46,054 nucleotides of DNA from Candidatus Omnitrophota bacterium (lineage in GTDB: Bacteria > Omnitrophota > Gorgyraeia > 1-14-0-20-64-10), in the NCBI GenBank assembly GCA_016201735.1, contig JACQCH010000003.1, forward strand, positions 1-46,054, in the 5' to 3' direction. The notes beneath the pieces are model-generated. The model saw only the letters and a program-made list of their open reading frames with translations. It searched no databases and was not told the DNA's origin. Each line of letters starts with the position of its first letter. Within the stretch, counting starts at the first letter, position 1. The translations under genes were made by a program, and so were the position numbers. Shown here piece by piece: positions 17,506 to 26,500 of the stretch.

Positions 17506-17534
17506 TTGACAGAAGTGCTTCTAGAGGTTATTTT
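17506..17534 (+). promoter_or_regulatory. Sigma-70-like promoter TTGACA-17-TATTTT
   Basis: TTGACA 17506-17511, 17-nt spacer, TATTTT 17529-17534, upstream of the ROK gene. Confidence 0.5.
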
Positions 17535-17551
17535 CAAAACGTTTAAATTAA
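17528..17551. promoter_or_regulatory. Imperfect palindrome TTATTTTCAAAACGTTTAAATTAA, candidate ROK/NagC-type operator
   Basis: 16 of 24 positions match the reverse complement by hand alignment; overlaps the putative -10. Confidence 0.4.
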
Positions 17552-17581
17552 CTGCTCTCATCAGCCCAAAGAGGAGATCCC

Positions 17582-18793
17582 ATGATTCGAGGTGCCGAGA
17601 TCGATGAAGAATATTCCCTCACTGAACGTGAACGGAAAAACGTTGCAATTCTGGAGGCGATCAAGCGTTATGGCCCGATCTCCCGCACCGATGTTTCCAA
17701 GCTGACCAAGCTCAACATCGTGACGGTCTCCAACTACATCAACAATTTCATCGAGCAGGGGATCGTCATCGAGAAGGGGTTGGACATCTCTTCCGGCGGC
17801 AGGCGTCCGACGATCGTCGTGTTGAATCCGAAGTCGGCTTATGTCGTCGGAGTGGATCTGGGGGTCTTCCAGATCACGGCGGTCCTAAGCGATCTGGAAG
17901 GAAACGTCGTCACCCGTTCAAAAACCTCCCGGCCCCGGGACACGGCCGACAACGTGGTCAAGGCATTGAGCGAGCAGATCGAGCAGGTGATCAAGTCCTC
18001 CGGCTTGGAGGCGAAGAAGATCCGGGGAATTCAGATCGGGGCCTCCGGGGTGATCGACCGGGAAGTGGGGACGATCCGCTGCACCGAGGGGGTGGCCTCC
18101 ATCTACGTGCCGATCACGACCCTGCTCTCCGAGCGGTTCAAGGTTCCGGCGAAATTGGAACACGATGTCACCACCGCCGCCTACGGGGAATGGTCCTTGG
18201 GGGCGGGAACGGATGTGGACATCATGCTGTTCATGTACTCGGGGGTCGGCTGCGGCATGATCATCAACGGCGAGATCTACCACGGCCACACCGGTACCGC
18301 CGGCGAGGTTTCCATCCGGGGAGAGGCGGCCGACGTGTCGGATCTTTGGATCGGAAACATCGCGGCCCTGAAGCCCTGGGCGGCCCACTTGGGGATTCCG
18401 GATGAAGCCCGGGAAGCGATCAAGAGCGGCGGCGTTTCCAAGATCTCGGAGCGGGTGAAGGGGAAGCTGGATCAGATCACCCTGGAGACGGTCATCGAAG
18501 CGGTCAAAGAAGGGGACCAGCTGGCGATCGAGACCGTTCAGAAGGCCGGCGAACGGCTGGGGGTTCGGATCGCCTTCCTCATCAACCTGCTCAATCCCGG
18601 CGCCGTTGTAATTGGGGGCGGAATTGAAGCGGCCGGCCCGGCTCTCATGGAAGCGGTCAAGAAGATGGTGCGCCTCTGCGCGTTCGAGGAGATGGCCAAC
18701 GCGGTCAAGATCGTCCCCGCCCGTCTTGGAGAGGATTGCGTCGCCCTCGGGGCCGCCTCCCTCGTCATTCGCGACGTCTTCGCCGGCGTGTAA
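17582..18793 (+). CDS. ROK-family transcriptional regulator (NagC/XylR-like)
   Basis: N-terminal wHTH (ISRTDVSKLTKLNIVTVSNYINNFIEQGIVIEKG) plus ROK domain (VVGVDLGVFQITAVLSDLEG, EHDVTTAAYGEW, GHTGTAGEVS). Confidence 0.85.
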   Translation: MIRGAEIDEEYSLTERERKNVAILEAIKRYGPISRTDVSKLTKLNIVTVSNYINNFIEQGIVIEKGLDISSGGRRPTIVVLNPKSAYVVGVDLGVFQITAVLSDLEGNVVTRSKTSRPRDTADNVVKALSEQIEQVIKSSGLEAKKIRGIQIGASGVIDREVGTIRCTEGVASIYVPITTLLSERFKVPAKLEHDVTTAAYGEWSLGAGTDVDIMLFMYSGVGCGMIINGEIYHGHTGTAGEVSIRGEAADVSDLWIGNIAALKPWAAHLGIPDEAREAIKSGGVSKISERVKGKLDQITLETVIEAVKEGDQLAIETVQKAGERLGVRIAFLINLLNPGAVVIGGGIEAAGPALMEAVKKMVRLCAFEEMANAVKIVPARLGEDCVALGAASLVIRDVFAGV

Positions 18794-18823
18794 GAACCGT
18801 TAAACCGATCAACCATCCCAACG

Positions 18824-21244
18824 ATGCATTACGGCCACTTTAACGCGAACGGCAGGGAATTCATCGTCACCAAGCCGGATACCCCCCGCCCCTGGTTTAA
18901 TTACCTTTTCAACGACGTCTACCATGCTCTCGTCTCCCAGACCGGGGGAGGCTTTTCCTATTTCCGGGACCCGAAATATTACCGCCTTCACCGGTACGAT
19001 CACTTAAGCTCCGACCGGCCCGGCCGGTATCTGTACCTGAAAGACCCAGCCAAGAATCAGGTCTGGACATTGAACTGGCAGCCCACCCGCGAAAAACTCC
19101 AGGATTGGGAATGCCGGCATGCTCTGGGGTCGACGACCCTGCGCTCCACGGCCCATGGGATTCAGGGTTCGATCACCTATTTTGTCACCCGGGAAGCCCC
19201 CGTCGAAATCTGGCTCGTCTCCCTGAAGAATCTCTCCAAGGGCCGCAGGACCCTGCAGGTCACTCCGTTCATGGAGCTGGTCTGCGGGGATGTGGCGCTC
19301 GAGATCCATTACCGGAATATCCTGATGCTTTACAACGAGGCCAACTTCGACCCGGAACTGAAGTCGATCATCGCCTTCAAGCATCCGTTCAAATCCTGGC
19401 ACAAGCCCGGCTACGGATTCTTCTCAGCCACCTTTCCGATCGACAGTTTCGAGACCCGGCGGGAGAGCTTTGTCGGTCCCTATCGGGACCTGGACGATCC
19501 GCAGGGGCTCGAGGCGAAACGGCTGGGCAATCATTCGACCCGAGGCGAGGATATGGTGGCGGCCCTGCAGGGGACCGTGACCTTAAAGCCGGGAGAAACG
19601 CAGGAATTCGCCGTGATCGCCGGGATCACCGACAAGCGGGAGGAGATTCCGGCCCTGATCGAGAGGTTCCGGTCGCTGGAGGCGGCCCGTCAGGAACTGG
19701 TGCAGGTAAAGGACCATTGGCGCCAGACCCTCGAGAAGGTGTGGGTCGAGACGCCGGATCCCAATTTCAATTTGATGACGAACCTGTGGGGAAAATATCA
19801 GCTGTTCGCCATCACCCATTGGCGGGGAACCTCCCATTACCACGGGGCCGAGGGGGGGCAGGGGTACCGGGACACGGCGCAGGATGTCGAGGGGCTCTTG
19901 AGCGTCGACATCGGAACGGCCCGGGCGAAACTGGAACGGCTGATCTTCTATCAGTACAAAAACGGGCACGCGGTCTCCGGTTTCTCCGAGGTGGAAGGGA
20001 CCTGGGAGAACCAGGGGGTTCAGGGGGTCATCAAGAAGGCGGATGTCTCCGTGTGGCTGCCTTACAGCGTCGTCGCCTATGTCAAGGAAACCGGCGACAC
20101 CGCTTTCTTAAAAAAGGAGATCCCATTCCACGACGGGACCTCGGCCACCGTCTACGAGCATGTTCTGCGGGCGGTCCGGTACCTGTACGGCGCCCGGGGG
20201 GAGCATGGGCTTCCCTTGATCGGTCACGCCGACTGGAACGACGCCTACGACCATGTGGGAATCAAAGGGAAGGGAGAGTCGGTCTGGTTGGGGATGGCCT
20301 TCGTCCGGGCCTGCCGCCAGGTGGAGGAGCTGGCTTCTTTTCTGGGGGATGAGGGAATCGCCGAGGAGATGCGCTCCAAGGCCGAGGAACTGACCCGGAT
20401 TATCAACGAGGTCGGGTGGGATGGTTCCTGGTATCTGGCCGCGTTCAATGACAAAAGATACAAGATCGGATCCCATGAGAACAAGGAGGGGAAGGTTCCT
20501 CTCAATTCGCAGACCTGGGCGATCTTAAGCGGGGTCGTCCCGCCGGATCGATTGCCCAGCATCTTGGAAAAAATCGACCGGTATCTGGATACTCCGTACG
20601 GGCCGGCCCTGTTTCTGCCGAGCTACACCTCCTTTAATCCGGAGATCGGGCGGGTCACCGCTTTCTGCCCCGGCACGAAAGAGAACGCCGCCATCTTCTC
20701 GCATGCCTGCGCATTCAAGGTGGTCGCCGACTGCACGATCCAGCGGGGAGAGCAGGCGTACGCCACCTTCTCCAAGCTGATGCCGATGGCCAAGGCCAAG
20801 CAGGATCATGACCGGTACAAGGTGGAGCCGTACGTCTGGGCCGAATATGTGGTCGGCCCTGGCTCGAAAGACCGTTTTGGAGAAGGTGCTTTCACCTGGA
20901 ATACCGGGACGACCCCCTGGATGTACGTGGCGGCGACCGAATGGATCTTGGGGGCCCGTCGGGAGTTTGAGGGATTGAAGATTGACCCCTGTCTGCCGAA
21001 GCACTGGAAAAAGGCCTCGATCCGCCGGATCTTCCGGGGCTCCACCTATGAGATTACGATCCGAAACCCCGAGGGAGTTTCCTCCGGGGTTAAGCGGCTC
21101 ACGGTGGACGGGGTTGAGCAAAGCTCCAATCTGATCCGGCCCCATCCGGACGGCCGGGTCCACAAGGTGGAAGTCCTGTTGGGTAAGATGAGCTCGGCCG
21201 TTCGTGGTGAGCCTGTCGAACCACGAACGGCTCTGCACCGCTAG
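18824..21244 (+). CDS. GH94-family phosphorylase (cello-/chitobiose phosphorylase type)
   Basis: MHYGHFNANGREFIVTKPDTPRPWFNYLFND...GGGFSYFRDPKYYRLHRY...; ADWNDAYDHVG general-acid region. Confidence 0.88.
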   Translation: MHYGHFNANGREFIVTKPDTPRPWFNYLFNDVYHALVSQTGGGFSYFRDPKYYRLHRYDHLSSDRPGRYLYLKDPAKNQVWTLNWQPTREKLQDWECRHALGSTTLRSTAHGIQGSITYFVTREAPVEIWLVSLKNLSKGRRTLQVTPFMELVCGDVALEIHYRNILMLYNEANFDPELKSIIAFKHPFKSWHKPGYGFFSATFPIDSFETRRESFVGPYRDLDDPQGLEAKRLGNHSTRGEDMVAALQGTVTLKPGETQEFAVIAGITDKREEIPALIERFRSLEAARQELVQVKDHWRQTLEKVWVETPDPNFNLMTNLWGKYQLFAITHWRGTSHYHGAEGGQGYRDTAQDVEGLLSVDIGTARAKLERLIFYQYKNGHAVSGFSEVEGTWENQGVQGVIKKADVSVWLPYSVVAYVKETGDTAFLKKEIPFHDGTSATVYEHVLRAVRYLYGARGEHGLPLIGHADWNDAYDHVGIKGKGESVWLGMAFVRACRQVEELASFLGDEGIAEEMRSKAEELTRIINEVGWDGSWYLAAFNDKRYKIGSHENKEGKVPLNSQTWAILSGVVPPDRLPSILEKIDRYLDTPYGPALFLPSYTSFNPEIGRVTAFCPGTKENAAIFSHACAFKVVADCTIQRGEQAYATFSKLMPMAKAKQDHDRYKVEPYVWAEYVVGPGSKDRFGEGAFTWNTGTTPWMYVAATEWILGARREFEGLKIDPCLPKHWKKASIRRIFRGSTYEITIRNPEGVSSGVKRLTVDGVEQSSNLIRPHPDGRVHKVEVLLGKMSSAVRGEPVEPRTALHR
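21198..21230. repeat. Palindromic repeat CCGTTCGTGG-TGAGCCTGTCGAA-CCACGAACGG inside the GH94 3' end
   Basis: Perfect 10-bp inverted arms; encodes AVRGEPVEPRTA. Confidence 0.75.
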
Positions 21245-21295
21245 TTGTTAAGCGTAGCGGGAAATATTAGTAGTAATAAAATCTAGTTTAAGGCC

Positions 21296-21325
21296 TTGAC
21301 TTTTGTGCTCCGGAGCAGGTATAAT
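21296..21325 (+). promoter_or_regulatory. Sigma-70-like promoter TTGACT-18-TATAAT
   Basis: TTGACT 21296-21301 and TATAAT 21320-21325; start codon at 21335. Confidence 0.6.
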
Positions 21326-21334
21326 TAGGTCAAG

Positions 21335-23113
21335 ATGAGAGAAAAACTTAGACACATCACTCTTGCCGTTATCCTCTTGCTCTTAGCCATTCCGACCTTT
21401 GCCGCTGAAGAGCAGCCGAAGAAGAAAACCTTCTGGGAGCAGCACGGGAAGATAGAAGATCCCTCGAAAGCGCCCGCCGTTGTTGAGGAAGCGGCCGCCA
21501 AGGCCCCCATCCAGCAGGTCCCCCTGACGCTGGAGAATCTTCGCATCCCGGTCCAGCACGGCTCCATCAAAGAGACCTACGCTTCCCGAGAACCGATCAT
21601 CCTCCATATCCAGGACGCCCACGCCAACTACGAGGCCCAGAAACATTTGAGCGCCATCCTGGAATATCTGATCCAAGCTCATGGCCTTTCTCTTGTTCTC
21701 GTGGAGGGGGGCTCCCGCAACGACTCCCTTTCCTACATGCGGACCTACGCACCGATGGAGAAGCGCAAACAGGTGGCCGAGGAATTTCTTAAAAGCGGCA
21801 AGATCTCCGGGGAGAATTATCTGGATCTGACCAGCGACTACAATTTCACGGTGTTCGGGATCGAAAAGCCGGAGCTTTACGATCAAAACATGGAATCCTT
21901 CTTCAACGTGGAGAAGGTCCAGCCGCAGGCGTTGAGCGCCATCCAAGGGTTCCAGCAGGCGGTGGCCGGATTGAAGGAAATGCTTTATTCGGAACCGGTG
22001 AAGGCGCTCGAGATGCGGGAACTGGAGGTGGAGGCCGGCCGGGTTCCCCTGGCCAAACATTACCAGGCGCTGGCCGACGAGGCCAAGAAGGTGAAGGTCA
22101 CCCTCTCCGATTCGGAGTCTCCGAATCTGTTGAAATTCTTAAACGCCAGCCAACTGGAAGCGGATCTGAATTTCAAGACCGTGGAGACGGAGCGGACCCG
22201 TTTTCTCGAAACGTTGACCCGGAATCTCCCGAAGCCGGAGATGGACCAGCTTTTGAAGCAGAGTCTGGAACTGAAAGAAGGGCTGGTCACCCCCGCCACC
22301 TTTTATGGACATCTCAAGTCCTATGTTCGGCCGGAGCAGGCCTCCGAATATCCGACCCTGACCCGGTACATTCAGTACCTGGAACTTTTCGAGGGGATCG
22401 ATCACGCCACCCTCTTCACCGAGGTCGAGAACTTGAGCGACCGGATCAAGGACAGTTATTTCGGCAACAAGGATCAGAAGGCGCTGGCCCTGCTGGCCAA
22501 AGACATCGGGGTCCTGGGGGATCTGTTGGAGTTGAAATTGACCCCGGAGAGCTACAACTACTACAGCGCCCACAAGAAGGAGTTTAAGCCGGACCGGTGG
22601 GCCGATTCCCTGCGGGAGCTGGGGGCCAAGCAGAAGCCGCCCCTTTCCTTCACCTTGACGCCGGGCCCTTTGAACGGGGCGATGCCGGCGATGTCCAGTT
22701 TTTACGAGGTGGCCCGGGAGCGGGACACGGCCATGGTGGAGAACGCGCTCAAACAGATCGAGGAATTCAAGGTTCCTTTCGCCGTCTTGATCGCCGGCGG
22801 TTTCCACACCCCGGCCTTTGAGAGGATCTTCAAGGAGAAGAAAATCTCTTACGCGGTGGTGGCCCCCAAGGTGGGGAAGGTCACCGCGGCCGACACCGAG
22901 AAATATCACCGGGTCCTCAAGGAGACGTACGTCCCGATGTCCGAACCGTACCGCCGGAAGCTGGGTGTGCCGGGCACTCCGGATCTGCGCACCTCGAAGA
23001 AGGAAGAATCTGCCGGTGCGCCGGCCGCGCAGGAGAAGAAGGGGCCGCCCGCTGTCCCCGCCGCCGACACCGAGGTTCGTCCGGTGGCCGTCGCCGAGGC
23101 GGTGGAGGAGTAG
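21335..23113 (+). CDS. Secreted hypothetical protein, TraB/EreA/ChaN-like fold suspected
   Basis: Signal peptide MREKLRHITLAVILLLLAIPTFAAEE; IILHIQDAHANYEAQKHLSAILEYL, LVLVEGG, VLIAGGFHTPAF. Confidence 0.55.
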   Translation: MREKLRHITLAVILLLLAIPTFAAEEQPKKKTFWEQHGKIEDPSKAPAVVEEAAAKAPIQQVPLTLENLRIPVQHGSIKETYASREPIILHIQDAHANYEAQKHLSAILEYLIQAHGLSLVLVEGGSRNDSLSYMRTYAPMEKRKQVAEEFLKSGKISGENYLDLTSDYNFTVFGIEKPELYDQNMESFFNVEKVQPQALSAIQGFQQAVAGLKEMLYSEPVKALEMRELEVEAGRVPLAKHYQALADEAKKVKVTLSDSESPNLLKFLNASQLEADLNFKTVETERTRFLETLTRNLPKPEMDQLLKQSLELKEGLVTPATFYGHLKSYVRPEQASEYPTLTRYIQYLELFEGIDHATLFTEVENLSDRIKDSYFGNKDQKALALLAKDIGVLGDLLELKLTPESYNYYSAHKKEFKPDRWADSLRELGAKQKPPLSFTLTPGPLNGAMPAMSSFYEVARERDTAMVENALKQIEEFKVPFAVLIAGGFHTPAFERIFKEKKISYAVVAPKVGKVTAADTEKYHRVLKETYVPMSEPYRRKLGVPGTPDLRTSKKEESAGAPAAQEKKGPPAVPAADTEVRPVAVAEAVEE

Positions 23114-23116
23114 CCG

Positions 23117-23410
23117 ATGCCCCGATCTCCCAAACGATCCCGTCAACCTGATGAACCCAGCGAGAAACAGCGATTCGAAATTATCCTGGAGGATGTTCAA
23201 AAGAAACTGCAGTTGCTTTCCGAAGGACAGGATCAGCTTCGGAGTGAAATACAGGAGGGTTTTCAACGAGATGAGTTTAGGGAGAATCAAAGGTTCGACA
23301 TCGTTGAACAGGCACTAAAGGAAAATTCTCAAGATATTAAGAAACTTCGCGAAGAAGTCCGCAATCTTGTGGGACGAGTTACTGCCCATGAAGAGGCCCA
23401 TGTCAAATGA
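23117..23410 (+). CDS. Small coiled-coil hypothetical protein
   Basis: Heptad-like LQLLSEGQDQLRSEIQEGFQRDEFRENQRFDIVEQALKENSQDIKKLREEVRNLV. Confidence 0.5.
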   Translation: MPRSPKRSRQPDEPSEKQRFEIILEDVQKKLQLLSEGQDQLRSEIQEGFQRDEFRENQRFDIVEQALKENSQDIKKLREEVRNLVGRVTAHEEAHVK

Positions 23411-23580
23411 AAAAATCCAAGAAGGTTTTCAATCTTCTTTCTCGATCTGAAATAAAATCCACTGCCCGGTGGATATGCACCCTGGAGCCCAAAGAGAAGA
23501 ATTACATCGAAGATTCCCTCATAAAGATTCGCGATGGACTCAAGCAGATTAACGAATTATGGAGTAGCCATGCGGTTTAA
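23407..23580 (+). CDS. 57-aa hypothetical protein
   Basis: ATGA overlap with the upstream ORF; hand translation MKKSKKVFNLLSRSEIKSTARWICTLEPKEKNYIEDSLIKIRDGLKQINELWSSHAV; overlaps the next gene start. Confidence 0.45.
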   Translation: MKKSKKVFNLLSRSEIKSTARWICTLEPKEKNYIEDSLIKIRDGLKQINELWSSHAV

Positions 23581-26500
23581 ACAGGTTTTTTATTTTCGCC
23601 GGTTCTTTTCCGTCTTAACAATCCTTTCCTTTACCTTGTCCCAAGCCTTTCCGGCTTGTGACCGTGGCAGCCAGGAACTGGCTGCAGGAAATGGTGCGGC
23701 CTCTTCTGGCCGCAGCCAGGCCCTGCGCCCAGGCATTGAAGGCCGCTCCCAATCCGGCCTCGAGGAGGCGATCAAAGAAACTGCCTCTGCGCCTTTAACC
23801 CCGGCGTCTCAATCGGTTTCATCGGAAAACCTATCTTTTAAACCCCGAGACCTCTGGATTCCTCTGGCCGTGATGGAAAATGACCTGCGAGGCCCGGTCA
23901 CCCAGTCGGTAAAGGCGCAAGAAAATGTTTTTATCGTGGAAGGGGTTTTTGACGGTAGTCGGGACCTGGCCGACGGACGGGTAGCGATATTTCCTTCCCC
24001 TCTCCTCATCGATGGATCAACCGCATCGCAGGTTTTTGACATCGTTGAGAAAGGCAAAGAGAATCCTTCCGAGATGAGTTCTTTGCAAGCAGGGATCTTT
24101 GATCAGGTAATGGACCTTGCACGCAACGAGTCCGGCGCCAGTTTAACGGAGCATCTGGCAAAAGAGGCCAGAGCGGGTCGGGACGCTTCCGCGGCTATCG
24201 CCGCTGCCGCACTCCAAGAGAGAGGATATTTTTGCGGTCACTTCGGTTGGGTCGGAACGGAGAAGCCGGATTATCAGCCGATTCAAGGTATTGAAAAATT
24301 GGAACCCGCTCATTTGAGCCCCCTCTTCGATCTCATCCAGAAGAACCGCTTGGAAGATGTCCTGCGCCAGCCGGGCGTCTACGTTGCCAAGGAAGAAGAC
24401 GTCGTGGAAAAGGATGGGGCTGTCCAAGTGCGGCTCCGTCCTATCCAACAAGAAGGTGTCGAGGGTGCACCCGGAGAATGGATTACCCTCGATTCCCAGG
24501 AGATCCCCCTTTATCAGCAATTCCAAGATAGGGAAAAAGAGATATTCGAACTGCGGCGGAGCTTGAAGTATGCGATGGATAAGAAACAGGGGATTCACGG
24601 CGCACGCCGCCGACTGGATGCAGGGCGGACGTCAGTCGCCCAGGCCCGCCGGGCCCTTCTCCTCCAAGTGACCCGCCGACTCCACGGTCCCCGAGCGGTC
24701 TTCAGAAACCATCTTTTGGAGGATTATCTGGGAGGGGACGCCGAGCTGGATCGGTTTCTGGAGATTGCTTCTGGATTCAAGCGATTTGATCAGTATCTCC
24801 GGCTGTTCAAGAATCTCAACATGCAGGGCGAGCTTCAGAGGTTCGTAGAACGGCTCAACGTGGAGATCGAGAAAGAAGAGGAGATCCTAAAAGGGATCAA
24901 AAAGGCGAAACGGATCCGTTCCGCTTCGGATCTCTCCATCATGAGGCGACGGCTGGGGCGTCTGAAGGATATCGTATCGGCGATCGAGAAGGAAACCTTT
25001 GGGATCATAAGAGATGCTCAGCAGCTTGTGAGGGATCCCAAGACCTTGAAGGAACTTCTTCCTCGGGATCTGGCGGGTTTGTCCGACACGGCGGTCCGGG
25101 AACTTTATTCCTTATCGTTGACCTTCCGTTCCACCGACCGGATGATGGAAACCCGAGGGCGGGATTCTCTGGGATTGACTGCGTCCTTTACTTTTGCCGA
25201 TGAGCAAGCGTTCCAGCAGTTTTATAAAAAGGTTCTTTCTCCCAGAGATCAGACGCAGTTCAAAGAACGGCAGCAGATCGAGGATTTGGTCAATAACGCC
25301 ATTGAGGTAAGGAAAGGGTCGTCTCCGGACGGCAAGGAGGACCCTTCCAAGCCGGTCACGGTGACCTTCGTCTATAAAACCGCGATGTTGGTGGGCCGCC
25401 TGGGAGACAACGCGGCCCGCCTGACCGAGCAGATCACCCAGGACAGGATCTTCCAGCAGATCATCCGCCAGTTGGACAGCCAAAAGATGATCCACACTCG
25501 GTGGGCTTCCGCCGGCGTCATCTCTGAAGGAAATGCCCATCCGGTGGGAAATAAAGGGATTTACACCTTGAGTCTCAACGGCCAGACTCGGAAAGTGGAA
25601 ATGGTCATGCAGATTTCCTCGGATCGGATCGCTCCGCAGTATGGCAAGAACGGAAATATCTTTGCTGACCTCAACGGAGACATCACCAACTACAACAGCT
25701 GGGACTTGGTCGCGGCCCAATTCTTTCCGAACTTAAGGCGCCAGTACGAAGAACGGTCGCTGGACTCGGGGGTCATCGAGCGGACGATCAGCGACAACAT
25801 TAAAACTGATACGAAAGTGATCCCGCTGATCATCGAAGAGTTCCTGGCCAGGGGCGATACGATGGAAGAGGCCTTCCGAAAAGCAATAGCTCGCTTTAAC
25901 GGCTCCTTCTCCATCCAGTGCGTCAGCGATCTAGAGCCTACCAAACGATTCGTCGCTCTAGGGGGAGACGGGCAGGGTCTCTACATCGGGATCTCCGAAG
26001 ATGGGCTCATCCCGGCTTCGGAGGTGCATGGTTTTATTTATCGAACCCGCCGCTTTGTCAAGATCGAGCCGGTCAAGGTCAAAGAGTGGGGGATCGAAAG
26101 GACCGTTCCGGTCTATGTGGTCATAGATAAATCCAAACCGCCCACGGTGGAGAACATCTTTCTCTACCGGGCCGACAACGGAAAGAGGATTGAGCTCACC
26201 GAGGATGATATCGCGGTTACCGAGAACACGGCCCGGGATGTGGATTTGGGAGATAACCGCTTCTTTTTCATCAAAGAAGTTTTTGAAGCCCCGGAGATGT
26301 TCGAAGCCACCATTGAAGGCCGGGTGGATGTCCAAAAGAATGTTGCTACCGCTAAGGACGAGGCGGTGGTCAATCTCTCTGAAGACGAAATTCCGGAAGA
26401 GGTTCTCCATCAGATCGCCAACGGCAAATTAAACAAGATCCGCGTCATCGCCATGGGGACAGCCAATGCTGCTGGGCTCATCATCGCCAGAAAGTGGAAG

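Noticed and set aside
19105-20352. 415-aa out-of-frame + strand ORF
   Set aside because: Shadow of the GH94 gene; G/R/P-rich nonsense translation.
22139-23290. 383-aa minus-strand ORF
   Set aside because: Antisense shadow of the well-supported 592-aa + strand gene; arginine/glycine/leucine-rich low-information sequence with no family motif.
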